A stretch of 64,000 nucleotides of DNA from JACCZR01 sp963830065 (GTDB lineage Bacteria > Actinomycetota > Thermoleophilia > Solirubrobacterales > Thermoleophilaceae), in assembly GCA_963830065.1 (NCBI GenBank), contig CAWHLA010000008.1, positions 186,001 to 250,000 on the forward strand, in the 5' to 3' direction. A program made the position numbers and the translations under genes. The notes beneath the pieces were generated by a model that worked only from the letters and a program-made list of their open reading frames with translations, did not search any database and was not told the DNA's origin. Positions 8,251 to 16,255 of this stretch are shown here, piece after piece (the first letter of the stretch is position 1; every line of letters begins with the position of its first letter).

Positions 8251-8865
8251 ATGAAGGCGATGGAGGGTTCCGCACAGGATTCCGTGGGCACACGGTCGAG
8301 CTGGCTGCGCTGCTACCGCTGCTGGTCTCAGAACCTGGAAGTCCAGCTGCACTACGAGGGGATCCTCAAGGTGGATCCCGAGACGGGCGAGGCCGTGGAC
8401 CCCGTCGAGGAGGTGCAGGAGGCCGTCGTGCAGTGCCTTGACTGCCTGCACGACCAGCCCCACCTCAACCTCGTCTCCTACGACGAGGACGGGCGCCGCA
8501 TCAGCCGGATCGAGGCCGTGGAGGACCGCTGGGAGCGGATGGTCACCGGGACCCCGTGGGTGGCCTCGTGCACGGTGGGCGTGGAGGCCGACCAGGTCGA
8601 GTCCTGCTCGGGCCCCGAGGCCGCCGACCACCTGGCCTTCGCCGCCTTCGGCGAACACGGCACGCGCGAGTTCTTCACCCACGTGCGCTTCCACAAGCAC
8701 GAAGACGACGGGACGATCGTCATCCACATGCTGGTCGAGCTCTACTCGCGCTCGGCCGAGGAGGCCACCGACGTGCTGGAGAGCGCCTCCCGCGGCGACC
8801 TCACCATCACGTCGCTCGCCGAGGAGTCCCGCCCGCCGGCCAGCGGCGCCTCAGAGCCTCACTAG
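8251..8865 (+). CDS. Uncharacterised protein with two CxxC motifs
   Basis: About 204 residues; I do not recognise the family. The N-terminal third has CYRCW and CLDCLHDQPH, a spacing that would suit one zinc site (CxxC-x~45-CxxC) built on a beta-sheet (LEVQLHYEGILKV). Another segment, VASCTVGVEADQVESCSG, adds two cysteines, and an alpha/beta C-terminus contains HVRFHKHEDDGTIVIHM. No signal peptide or membrane helix, so it should be cytosolic. ATG 8251 is used (AGGA three bases upstream); ATG 8260 is equally possible. It shares a 13-base divergent gap with the HAD gene and its stop overlaps the PEP carboxykinase stop. Confidence 0.65.
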   Translation: MKAMEGSAQDSVGTRSSWLRCYRCWSQNLEVQLHYEGILKVDPETGEAVDPVEEVQEAVVQCLDCLHDQPHLNLVSYDEDGRRISRIEAVEDRWERMVTGTPWVASCTVGVEADQVESCSGPEAADHLAFAAFGEHGTREFFTHVRFHKHEDDGTIVIHMLVELYSRSAEEATDVLESASRGDLTITSLAEESRPPASGASEPH

Positions 8866-10655
8866 AGCTGGTTGTCGAGCGCTTCGACCTGCACGCGCAG
8901 CTCGTCGGGCAGCTTGTCGCCGAACTGGGCGAAGTGCTCGCGGACCTGCGACAGCTGGGCCTTCCATTCCTCGGGCTCGACGCGCAGCAGCTCGTCCATC
9001 GCCACGTCAGAGATGTCCAGGCCCTCCAGGTCGAGCGACTCGACCTTGGGCACCAGCCCGATCGGCGTCTCGACCGCCTCGGCGTCGTCGTCACAGCGGC
9101 GGAAGATGTACGCCAGCACGCGCGAGTTCTCGCCGAACCCGGGCCACAGGAACTTGCCGTCCTCGTCCTTGCGGAACCAGTTGACCATGAAGATCTTCGG
9201 CAGAACCGCGCCCTCGTGCTTGCCGATCGCCAGCCAGTGCGAGAAGTAGTCCGCCATGTGGTAGCCGCAGAAGGGCAGCATCGCCATCGGGTCGAAGCGC
9301 AGGGCGCCGACCTCTCCCGCCGCCGCCGCGGTCTTCTCGGAGCCCATGATCGAGCCCAGGAAGACGCCGTGCTCCCACGAGGTGGCCTCGTGGACCAGCG
9401 GCACCACGGTGGCGCGGCGGCCGCCGAACAGGAAGGCGTCGATCGGCACGCCGTCGGGGTCCTCCCAATTGTCGGCGATCGATGGGCACTGGCCGGCCGG
9501 CGTGGTGAAGCGCGCGTTGGGATGCGCAGCCGGCTTGTCGGCGTCCGGCGTCCAGTCGTTGCCGTGCCAGTCGATCAGGTGGCTCGGGGGGTCCTCGGTC
9601 ATCCCCTCCCACCACACGTCGTCGCCGTCGGTCTTCGCGCAGTTGGTGAAGATCGAGTTCTCGCGCACGGTGGCCATCGCGTTGGGGTTGGTCTTCTCGC
9701 CGGTGCCCGGCGCCACGCCGAAGAACCCGTACTCGGGGTTGATCGCGCGAAGACGGCCGTCGTCGTCGAACTTCATCCAGGCGATGTCGTCGCCGACGGT
9801 CTCGACCTCCCAGCCCTCGAGCGTCGGGATGAGCATGGCCAGGTTGGTCTTGCCACAGGCCGACGGGAAGGCGCCCGCGACGTGCTTGACCTCGCCCTCG
9901 GGTGAGGTCAGCTTGAGGATCAGCATGTGCTCGGCCAGCCAGCCCTCGTCACGGGCCATGATCGAGGCGATCCGCAGCGCGAAGCACTTCTTGCCCAACA
10001 GCGCGTTGCCGCCGTAGCCCGACCCGAACGACCAGATCTCGCGGGTCTCCGGGAAGTGGACGATGTACTTGTTGTCCGCGTTGCAGGGCCACGACGACGT
10101 GTCGTTGGGGGCGCCGACCGAGTGCAGGCAGGGGACGAATTCGCCGTCCTCGCCCAGCACGTCCAGTGCGCCCTTGCCCATGCGGGTCATGATCCGCATC
10201 GACGTCGCCACGTAGGCCGAGTCGGTCAGCTGCACGCCCACGTGAGCGATCGGCGACCCGAGCGGGCCCATGGAGAACGGCACCACGTACAGGGTCCGGC
10301 CCTGCATGGAGCCGGCGAAGAGCTCGCGGAGCGTGCCGCGCATCTCGTCGGGGTCGCGCCAGTTGTTGGTCGGGCCGGCGTCGGCCTCGTCCGCGGAGCA
10401 GATGAAGGTGCGGTCCTCGACCCGGGCCACGTCACCGGGGTCCGAGCGGGCCAGGTAGGAGTTGGGACGCTTGGCGTCGGAGAGCTTCTCGAAGGTCCCG
10501 GCCTCGACCAGCTGGGCGCAGAGCTTGTCGTACTCCTCCGCCGAGCCGTCGCACCAGTGGACGGCATCCGGCTGCGCCAGCTCCGTCACCTCGTCAACCC
10601 AGGCCCGCAGCTTGGCGTGGGAGGTCGGCGGGGCGGCGGTGGTGTTGCTCTCCAT
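8862..10655 (-). CDS. pckG: Phosphoenolpyruvate carboxykinase (GTP)
   Basis: 597 residues, the normal length of GTP-dependent PEPCK, which converts oxaloacetate plus GTP to phosphoenolpyruvate, CO2 and GDP. Family signatures are plain: the substrate loop region LYVVPFSMGPLGSPI, the P-loop FPSACGKTNLAM with its hyper-reactive cysteine, the metal/nucleotide region VGDDIAWMKFDDDGRLRAIN and the guanine-site wording FLWPGFGENSRVL. ATG at 10653-10655 has AGGAG a few bases upstream. Gluconeogenic enzyme; it links C4 acids made by the CoA pathways in this window to sugar synthesis. Transcribed divergently from the sortase gene with a 65-base gap. Confidence 0.96.
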   Translation of the reverse strand: MESNTTAAPPTSHAKLRAWVDEVTELAQPDAVHWCDGSAEEYDKLCAQLVEAGTFEKLSDAKRPNSYLARSDPGDVARVEDRTFICSADEADAGPTNNWRDPDEMRGTLRELFAGSMQGRTLYVVPFSMGPLGSPIAHVGVQLTDSAYVATSMRIMTRMGKGALDVLGEDGEFVPCLHSVGAPNDTSSWPCNADNKYIVHFPETREIWSFGSGYGGNALLGKKCFALRIASIMARDEGWLAEHMLILKLTSPEGEVKHVAGAFPSACGKTNLAMLIPTLEGWEVETVGDDIAWMKFDDDGRLRAINPEYGFFGVAPGTGEKTNPNAMATVRENSIFTNCAKTDGDDVWWEGMTEDPPSHLIDWHGNDWTPDADKPAAHPNARFTTPAGQCPSIADNWEDPDGVPIDAFLFGGRRATVVPLVHEATSWEHGVFLGSIMGSEKTAAAAGEVGALRFDPMAMLPFCGYHMADYFSHWLAIGKHEGAVLPKIFMVNWFRKDEDGKFLWPGFGENSRVLAYIFRRCDDDAEAVETPIGLVPKVESLDLEGLDISDVAMDELLRVEPEEWKAQLSQVREHFAQFGDKLPDELRVQVEALDNQL

Positions 10656-10720
10656 GGGCTCCTCAGTCGTGATCAGGGGCGGCGTAAGGCTACCTACCGT
10701 GCGCCTACACTCCGACATCG

Positions 10721-11320
10721 ATGCGGCCCTTCCTGCGCTTCGTGGCGTCTGTCCTGACGGTGAGCGGAGTCCTGCTCATCGCCGATGCCGGGGCCACGCT
10801 GACCTGGCAGGAGCCGATCTCCTACGTGACGTCGCTGGTGCGCCAAAACGCCCTGGAATCGGCGCTGGCGGACGCTCCCGAGCGCGTCAAAAATGGCAAG
10901 CCCCTGCCCGGGGACGCCATCGGGAAGATCACCCTGCCGACGATCGACAAGTCGTACCTCGTGGTGGAGGGGACCGACACCGATGACCTGCGCAAGGGGC
11001 CGGGCCACTACGACGACACGCCGCTGCCCGGCAAGGGGGGGACAGTGGGCATCGCCGGCCACCGAACCACCCACGGCGCGCCGTTCCGCCAGATCGACAA
11101 GCTCAAGCCCGGGGACGAGGTGGTGGTGGACACCACCGATGGCAGCTTCGTGTACGAGGTCGAGAAGACGCGCATCGTCGACCCGACGAACCTCTCGGTC
11201 AAGGACAAGGTGGGATACGAGCGCCTGATCCTGAGCGCGTGCCACCCCCTCTACAGCGCGGCGCAGCGAATAGTGGTCTTCGCGAAGTTCGTGCGCCGGG
11301 AGGCGCCGCGGGTGACTTAG
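10721..11320 (+). CDS. Class D/E-type sortase
   Basis: 199 residues. An N-terminal anchor (about 7-27) is followed by a sortase domain with catalytic His114 (AGHRTTHG), Cys174 (LSACHP) and Arg183 (AAQRIVVF), the classic triad. Short length and lack of a C-terminal helix fit the class D/E sortases of actinobacteria. It acts outside the membrane, cleaving a sorting signal and attaching the protein to the wall. A very small protein with an LPFTG signal is encoded 184 bases past its stop on the other strand (11505-11777) and is the obvious candidate substrate. The sortase stop overlaps that of a 44-residue membrane peptide gene (11317-11451). Confidence 0.88.
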   Translation: MRPFLRFVASVLTVSGVLLIADAGATLTWQEPISYVTSLVRQNALESALADAPERVKNGKPLPGDAIGKITLPTIDKSYLVVEGTDTDDLRKGPGHYDDTPLPGKGGTVGIAGHRTTHGAPFRQIDKLKPGDEVVVDTTDGSFVYEVEKTRIVDPTNLSVKDKVGYERLILSACHPLYSAAQRIVVFAKFVRREAPRVT

Positions 11321-11451
11321 AGTCGTTCGATGGTGGCGCCACCGTCGTCGATCTGGGACTGGTCGCGCGACTCGAAGAACAGCACGAGCCCTACCACGAG
11401 GGCGAGGGAGACCACCAGCACGGCGAGCCAGTACACGACCTTCCCGAACAC
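11317..11451 (-). CDS. 44-residue single-pass membrane peptide
   Basis: GTG at 11449-11451, TAA at 11317-11319. The product starts MFGKVVYWLAVLVVSLALVV, has one membrane helix (about 5-27) and a charged tail FFESRDQSQIDDGGATIERL. It lies on the strand opposite the sortase and between it and the LPFTG gene. No family recognised. Coding is supported by the helix/charged-tail layout, GTG start and stop-to-stop overlap with the sortase, but at this size chance cannot be excluded. Confidence 0.5.
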   Translation of the reverse strand: MFGKVVYWLAVLVVSLALVVGLVLFFESRDQSQIDDGGATIERL

Positions 11452-11504
11452 GCGGCGAGCCTAACGCGGGAGGCTGTCGGCGCGCCGGCCGAGGCTGAAA
11501 CGCC

Positions 11505-11777
11505 TCAGTTCGCGGGGCGCGCGACTCGCCGCAGGCACACCCCCACGCCCAGCACCCCGATGCCGACAGCGAGCAGCAGGCCGGGATCCGGCCCGGTGAA
11601 GGGGAGTGTCGTGGGGCCGTCCGTGGGCTTGGTCGGGACCGGCGCGGTGCCGGTCTGACCGCCGCCCGGGGTGGAACTCCGGCCGAGCGCCGGAGCCACC
11701 GAGGCCATTACGAGGACCACGGCGATCAAGGCCGCGAGCAGGCCGCGTCGCGCCTGCGGGACGTTCTTCGAGAGCAT
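11505..11777 (-). CDS. Tiny LPXTG-type wall-anchored protein (candidate sortase substrate)
   Basis: 90 residues in total. Signal peptide about 1-31 (RRGLLAALIAVVLVMASVAP, then ALG). A Thr/Pro/Gly-rich mature stretch of roughly 26 residues follows, then LPFTG at 58-62, a hydrophobic helix (GLLLAVGIGVLGVGVCL) and a positive tail RRVARPAN. This is the complete sorting-signal architecture, but with almost no protein in front of it. Once cleaved after Thr, only about 30 disordered residues would be attached to the wall. It therefore resembles a spacer or capping peptide more than an enzyme or adhesin. The neighbouring sortase (10721-11320) is the likely processing enzyme (inference). Confidence 0.75.
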   Translation of the reverse strand: MLSKNVPQARRGLLAALIAVVLVMASVAPALGRSSTPGGGQTGTAPVPTKPTDGPTTLPFTGPDPGLLLAVGIGVLGVGVCLRRVARPAN

Positions 11778-11811
11778 GAGGCCGAACGCAACGCCGGGCC
11801 CGGACGGCGCC

Positions 11812-12342
11812 CTACTCGACGGCGCCCTCCGCCGGGGGGGCCTCCCCGTTGCCCGGCTGCTTGCGGGGCACCAGCACCGCCCGCTTGAACTCCGCGACCA
11901 GCGTGCCGTCCTGGTTGAGGACGCGGGTATGGACCTTCACCACGCCGCGATCCTGCTTGGAGCGCGACGGCGTCACCTCCAGCACCTCGGACTCGCAGAA
12001 CAGCGTGTCGCCGTGGAACACCGGGGCCGGGTGCTTGAGGTCCTCGGTCGCCAGGTTGGCGATCGCCTTACCCGACACGTCGCCGACCGACATGCCCAGG
12101 GCCAGCGAGTAGACCAGCGGCCCTACCACCACGTTGCGCCCCTGCTGGGATTGCGCCGCGTACACGTCGTTGATGTGCAGCGGGTGGTGGTTCATGGTGA
12201 TGAGGCAGAACAGGTGGTCGTCGGATTCGGTGACCGTCTTGGCGGGCCAGTGCTTGTATACGGCGCCTACCTCGAACTCCTCGAGATAGCGGCCGTACTG
12301 GCGGGCCCCCGTGGCCTCGCGCGTTGCTTGATCGGTATCCAT
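11812..12342 (-). CDS. MaoC-family acyl-CoA hydratase (mesaconyl-CoA hydratase candidate)
   Basis: 176 residues, a single hot-dog-fold MaoC domain. MNHHPLHINDVYAA contains the hydratase motif (N/D-x-x-x-x-H...NPLH-like), followed by VVGPLVYSLALGMSV and a beta-rich end. It acts on an enoyl-CoA by adding water. The divergent gene 34 bases away encodes a malyl-CoA-lyase-like protein. In streptomycetes the same pairing belongs to the ethylmalonyl-CoA pathway, where the hydratase makes beta-methylmalyl-CoA from mesaconyl-CoA. That substrate is inferred from the neighbourhood and the MeaA-type mutase at 1403. The C-terminus is a short acidic/proline tail. ATG at 12340-12342. Confidence 0.82.
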   Translation of the reverse strand: MDTDQATREATGARQYGRYLEEFEVGAVYKHWPAKTVTESDDHLFCLITMNHHPLHINDVYAAQSQQGRNVVVGPLVYSLALGMSVGDVSGKAIANLATEDLKHPAPVFHGDTLFCESEVLEVTPSRSKQDRGVVKVHTRVLNQDGTLVAEFKRAVLVPRKQPGNGEAPPAEGAVE

Positions 12343-12376
12343 GAACGCGACGAATCTAGCGATAGCCTCAGGCGCG

Positions 12377-13501
12377 ATGCGCAACCCCAGAGATTTCTTC
12401 AAGCCGCTCTGCCAGGGCGCCCCCACTCCCCAGGGAGAGATCCCGTTCACGCCGTCGAGGATGATCCACTTCCTCGACTTCTCCAACGAAAAGATGGTCG
12501 CCAAGGCCGGCGACATCGCCCAGAAGACCGACATCCTGCTGGGCAACCTCGAGGACGCCATCCCGGTCGACCGCAAGGAGGCCGCGCGCGCCGGCCTGGT
12601 CAAGGCGGGCAAGGAGACCGACCTGGGCCAGACCGCCCTCTGGACCCGCGTCAACGCCCTCGACTCCCCCTGGGTCCTCGACGACCTCACCACGCTGGTG
12701 GGCGAGATCGGCGACAAGCTCGACGTGATCATGGTTCCCAAGGTCGAGGGGCCGTGGGACATCCATTATGTGGACCGCTTGCTGGCCCAGCTGGAGTCCC
12801 GCAACGGGATCCAGAAGCCGCTGCTGATCCACGCGATCCTCGAGACCGCGCTGGGCGTGGCCAACCTGGAGGAGATCGCCACCGCCTCACCGCGCATGCA
12901 GGGCATGAGCTTCGGGCCGGCCGACCTGGCCGCCTCACGGCGGATGAAGACCACCCGCGTGGGCGGCGGCCACCCCGGCTACCGCGTGATCGAGGACCCC
13001 GAGACCGGCGGCGAGGACTCGCCGCGCCAGTCCTTCCAGCAGGACCCCTGGCACTACTCGATCGCCCGCATGGTCGACGCGTGCACCGCGGCCGGGATCC
13101 TGCCCTTCTACGGCCCCTACGGCGACATCAAGGACACCGAGGGCTGCGAGACGCAGTTCCGGTCGGCGTTCCTGCTCGGCTGCGTAGGCGCCTGGTCGCT
13201 GCACCCCGCTCAGATCGACATCGCCAAGAAGGTCTTCTCGCCCGACCCCGAGGAGGTCAAGTTCGCCAAGAAGGTGATCGAGGCCATCCCCGACGGGGCC
13301 GGCGTGCACATGATCGACGGCAAGATGCAGGACGACGCCACCTGGAAGCAGTGCAAGGTGATGGTCACTCTGGCCGAGCTGCTGGCCGAGAAGGACCCCG
13401 AGCTGGCCGAGGCCTACGACATGAACGGCAGCGGCGGCCACGCCGGCACGCTGCCGACCGAGTCGCCCACCGAGCCGTCCTCCCTGCCGAGCAGCGCCTG
13501 A
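12377..13501 (+). CDS. HpcH/HpaI/CitE-family lyase, malyl-CoA/beta-methylmalyl-CoA lyase-like
   Basis: 374 residues, CitE-type TIM barrel. Visible features: NLEDAIPVDRKEAARAGL (acidic metal ligand and substrate region), IMVPKVEGPWDIHYVD, LIHAILETALGVANLEEIA (active-site Glu) and SFGPADLAASRRMKTTR. The later KDTEGCETQF and WSLHPAQIDIAKKVF (SLHPAQ) are the C-terminal signature of malyl-CoA lyases. It would split L-malyl-CoA or beta-methylmalyl-CoA into glyoxylate plus acetyl- or propionyl-CoA. ATG 12377 is preferred over an in-frame ATG at 12341, which would lie on the start of the divergent MaoC gene. Its TGA (13499-13501) overlaps the apparent start of the next gene. Confidence 0.85.
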   Translation: MRNPRDFFKPLCQGAPTPQGEIPFTPSRMIHFLDFSNEKMVAKAGDIAQKTDILLGNLEDAIPVDRKEAARAGLVKAGKETDLGQTALWTRVNALDSPWVLDDLTTLVGEIGDKLDVIMVPKVEGPWDIHYVDRLLAQLESRNGIQKPLLIHAILETALGVANLEEIATASPRMQGMSFGPADLAASRRMKTTRVGGGHPGYRVIEDPETGGEDSPRQSFQQDPWHYSIARMVDACTAAGILPFYGPYGDIKDTEGCETQFRSAFLLGCVGAWSLHPAQIDIAKKVFSPDPEEVKFAKKVIEAIPDGAGVHMIDGKMQDDATWKQCKVMVTLAELLAEKDPELAEAYDMNGSGGHAGTLPTESPTEPSSLPSSA

Positions 13502-14844
13502 GACCAGCACTCCTCAGCCTCGGCATCGCCGCGGCGCTGCTGGGCGCCCCGGCCCAAGCGGCCGCCCGGCCGCTACCCGACCTCGTGCCCACCTCGGTGC
13601 GGGCGCTGAGCTCGCAGGTGGCGCCCGGCGCGACCTTCCGGGTGCGCGACCGGGTGCGCAACGCCGGCCGCGCGCGCAGCGGCCGCTTCTCGGTGAGGTA
13701 CCTGCTCTCGCGCGATCGCCGGCGCGGCCGCGACGTGGCGCTGCGCGGCGGGCGCCGCGTGGGGCGCCTGCGCGCCGGGCGCAGCTCGTCGCGCACCACC
13801 CGGCTGAGAGTCCCCTCCAGCACGGCCGCCGGCCGCTGGTACATCCTCGCCTGCGCGGACTCGCGGCGTCGCGTGCGCGAGCGCCGCGAGCGCAACAACT
13901 GCCGGGCGAGCTCAGGCCGGGTCCTGGTCGTCTCGCCGGCCGCCCCGCCGGCTCCGAGTCCGCCGTCCTCTCCGGCGCCCACCACGCCGTCCAAGCCCGC
14001 TGCACCGACGGGCACGCTCGTGGCGGCCGTCGGCGACATCGCCTGCGACGCCTCGAAGGCCGAGACCGCGTTGACGTGCCGCCACGCGCGCGTTGCGCCA
14101 CTGGTGGCTGGTGCCTCTGGCTTCTTCGCCTTGGGCGACCTGCAGTACGAGCAGGGCACTGCCGAGCAGTTCGCCGGCTCGTACGACCGCTTCTTCGGCT
14201 TCTATAAGGCGATCACCCGCCCGGTTCCCGGCAATCACGAGTATCTGGACCCCGCAGGCGGGGCGGCCGGCTACTTCGGGTACTTCGGAAGCCGGGCCGG
14301 CGACCCGGCCAAGGGCTACTACTCCTTCGACGTCGGCGGCTGGCACGTGGTCGCGCTCAACTCCAACTGCGGCGTCGTCCCCTGCGAGGCCGGCTCGCCT
14401 CAGGAGAAATGGCTGCGGGCCGACCTCGCCGCGCACCCCAACCGCTGCGTGGCGGCGATGTGGCACCACCCGCTGTTCTCCAGCGTCACCGACCCAGACC
14501 GCAAGAAGCTCGGCGAAGAGCCGCGCGTGGCGCCGCTGTGGAAGGCCCTGCGCGAGGCCGGCGCCGAGCTGGTGCTGACCGGCCACTCGCACACCTACGA
14601 GCGCTTCGCCCCCATGACCGAGACCGGTGCCGCAAGCGCAAGCGCCCCGCGCGAGCTCGTGGTGGGTACGGGCGGGGAGGAGCATCATCCGATCCTGTTC
14701 GGCGACGTCTACCCGACCAGCCAGAAGCGCGACGCCTTCAACTTCGGCCTGCTGCGCCTCCGCCTCACCCCCACCTCGTACAGCTGGGCCTTCGTGGGCG
14801 AGTCCGGGGCCGCGCTGGACCAGGGCAGCGCCGCCTGCCGCTGA
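13498..14844 (+). CDS. Secreted calcineurin-like phosphoesterase with CARDB-type N-terminal domain
   Basis: About 448 residues. The N-terminus LRPALLSLGIAAALLGAPAQ reads as a signal peptide. A CARDB/Ig-like domain follows (about 25-145, with DLVPTSVRAL and the end SRRRVRERRERNNC), then a Pro/Ser linker and a metallophosphoesterase domain (about 175-448). Metal-site motifs: GDIACD, ALGDLQYEQG, GNHEYLD, MWHHPLFSS and LTGHSHTYERF. It should act outside the cell on a phosphomono- or diester. No ATG, GTG or TTG lies between the preceding stop region and the signal peptide. The only sensible initiator is a CTG (13498-13500) that makes a CTGA overlap with the lyase stop. Either a rare CTG start or a hidden indel is involved. 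Confidence 0.75.
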   Translation: MRPALLSLGIAAALLGAPAQAAARPLPDLVPTSVRALSSQVAPGATFRVRDRVRNAGRARSGRFSVRYLLSRDRRRGRDVALRGGRRVGRLRAGRSSSRTTRLRVPSSTAAGRWYILACADSRRRVRERRERNNCRASSGRVLVVSPAAPPAPSPPSSPAPTTPSKPAAPTGTLVAAVGDIACDASKAETALTCRHARVAPLVAGASGFFALGDLQYEQGTAEQFAGSYDRFFGFYKAITRPVPGNHEYLDPAGGAAGYFGYFGSRAGDPAKGYYSFDVGGWHVVALNSNCGVVPCEAGSPQEKWLRADLAAHPNRCVAAMWHHPLFSSVTDPDRKKLGEEPRVAPLWKALREAGAELVLTGHSHTYERFAPMTETGAASASAPRELVVGTGGEEHHPILFGDVYPTSQKRDAFNFGLLRLRLTPTSYSWAFVGESGAALDQGSAACR

Positions 14845-14982
14845 GCGCTCGGAGGTCGCAAGCCGCGGGAGGCGCTCTCCCTCTCGAAAACTCCAAGGCC
14901 GCTGACGAGTTCTACGGACCCCTGGCCCGGTCTGCGCCCGGGCAGCTGCAAGGCGGACCCGTCGATAGGGTCTCGCCCCCCT

Positions 14983-16254
14983 ATGAGGTTCTTCGAGTAC
15001 GAGGCCCGCGAGATCGTCAAGCGGGCGGGCATTCCGACCACCGACTTCGGCTTCGCCACGTCGGCCGAGCAGGCGCGTGAGGTCGCCGAGCGCATCGCCG
15101 GTCCGACGGTCATCAAGTCCCAGGTGCTCACCGGCGGGCGCATGAAGGCCGGCGGCGTCCAGTTCGCCGACACCGCGGACGAGGCTGCCGAGCACGCCGA
15201 GCACGTGCTGAACCTCGAGATCAACGGCCACGAGCCGCGCGGCGTGCTCGTGGACACCCGCGCGGAGGTCAAGCAGGAGTACTACGCGGGCGTGGTCTGG
15301 GACGGGATCCGCAAGCAGCCGGTGCTGCTGTTCAGCGACATGGGCGGGATCGACATCGAGGAGGTCGCGGAGCAGCACCCCGACCACGTGGGCCGCGCCC
15401 ACTTCTCCACCCTGCGCCCGTTCAGCGACTTCCAGGCCAAGGAGGTGATCGCCTCCGTCGGCGTCACCGGGCGGCCGCTGCAGCGCCTCACGCCCATCCT
15501 CACCCGCCTCGCGCAGCTCTTCCTCGAGCGCGACATGACGCTGGCCGAGATCAACCCCCTGGGCGAGCTCGCCGATGGGTCCTTCAAGGCCCTCGACGCC
15601 CACATGGACATGGAGAACGAGGCCCGCCCGCGCCAGCAGAAGCTGCTGGAGGACCTCGGCGTGGGCGACGAGGAGACCCGCCAGGCCCGCGAGCCCACCG
15701 AGTTCGAGCTGGCCGGGGAGGAGGTCGACGGCATGGACCACCGCGGCGTGGCCGGCAACGTGACCGAGTTCGACGGCAACCTCGGCCTGGTGATCGGCGC
15801 AGGCGGCGGCTCGCTCACCCTGTTCGACGCGGTCCGCGCCCACGGGGGCGACCCGGCCAACTACTGCGAGATCGGCGGCAACCCGTCGGTGCGCAAGGCA
15901 GCGGGCCTGGCCAGGCTCGTGCTGGAGAAGCCCGGCGTGGACAAGATCGCCGTGATGATGTCGATCGTCTCCAACACCCGGGTGGACATCGTGGCCCGCG
16001 GCGTGGTGAAGGCCTGCCTGGACCTCGGCTACGACCCGGCGGAGAAGATCGCCATCTTCCGCATCCCGGGCGCCTGGGAGGACGAGGGCGCCAAGATCCT
16101 CGACAAGTACGGCGTCGAGTACGCAGACCGCTCCGTGTCGATGCACGAGGCGGCGCGCCGCGCGGTGGAGAAGATCCAGGGGTCGGGCACCGCCGACCCC
16201 GGCGAGATGCGCCAGACCACCGCCGAGGTGGGCGCGGAGACCGAGACGGCATGA
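14983..16254 (+). CDS. sucC: ATP-grasp acyl-CoA ligase beta subunit (succinate-CoA ligase-like)
   Basis: 423 residues. It begins MRFFEYEAREIVKRAGIPTT, the usual succinyl-CoA synthetase beta N-terminus, then GPTVIKSQVLTGGRMKAGGV (ATP-grasp lysine and Gly loop), MTLAEINPLGEL (metal-binding region), FDGNLGLVIGAGGGSLT and CEIGGNPSV in the CoA-ligase domain. With the alpha subunit downstream it makes succinyl-CoA from succinate, CoA and NTP or the reverse. At 423 residues it is somewhat longer than the ~390-residue E. coli subunit, with an acidic segment (about 215-250) and tail. Malyl-CoA or citryl-CoA ligases share this architecture, and the nearby lyase makes malyl-CoA ligase a realistic alternative. 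Confidence 0.8.
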   Translation: MRFFEYEAREIVKRAGIPTTDFGFATSAEQAREVAERIAGPTVIKSQVLTGGRMKAGGVQFADTADEAAEHAEHVLNLEINGHEPRGVLVDTRAEVKQEYYAGVVWDGIRKQPVLLFSDMGGIDIEEVAEQHPDHVGRAHFSTLRPFSDFQAKEVIASVGVTGRPLQRLTPILTRLAQLFLERDMTLAEINPLGELADGSFKALDAHMDMENEARPRQQKLLEDLGVGDEETRQAREPTEFELAGEEVDGMDHRGVAGNVTEFDGNLGLVIGAGGGSLTLFDAVRAHGGDPANYCEIGGNPSVRKAAGLARLVLEKPGVDKIAVMMSIVSNTRVDIVARGVVKACLDLGYDPAEKIAIFRIPGAWEDEGAKILDKYGVEYADRSVSMHEAARRAVEKIQGSGTADPGEMRQTTAEVGAETETA

Positions 16255-16255
16255 C

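Noticed and set aside
11671..14844. A continuous 1057-codon open frame on the plus strand
   Set aside because: Only its last 448 codons (phosphoesterase) look like protein. The earlier part overlaps the LPFTG, MaoC and lyase genes and is Arg/Gly/His-rich noise typical of high-GC alternate frames.
14845..14982. Regulatory RNA in the 138-base gap before the CoA ligase
   Set aside because: It has some inverted GC-rich words (GGTCTGCGCCCGGGCAG region) but no recognisable motif or perfect stem; ordinary promoter region assumed.
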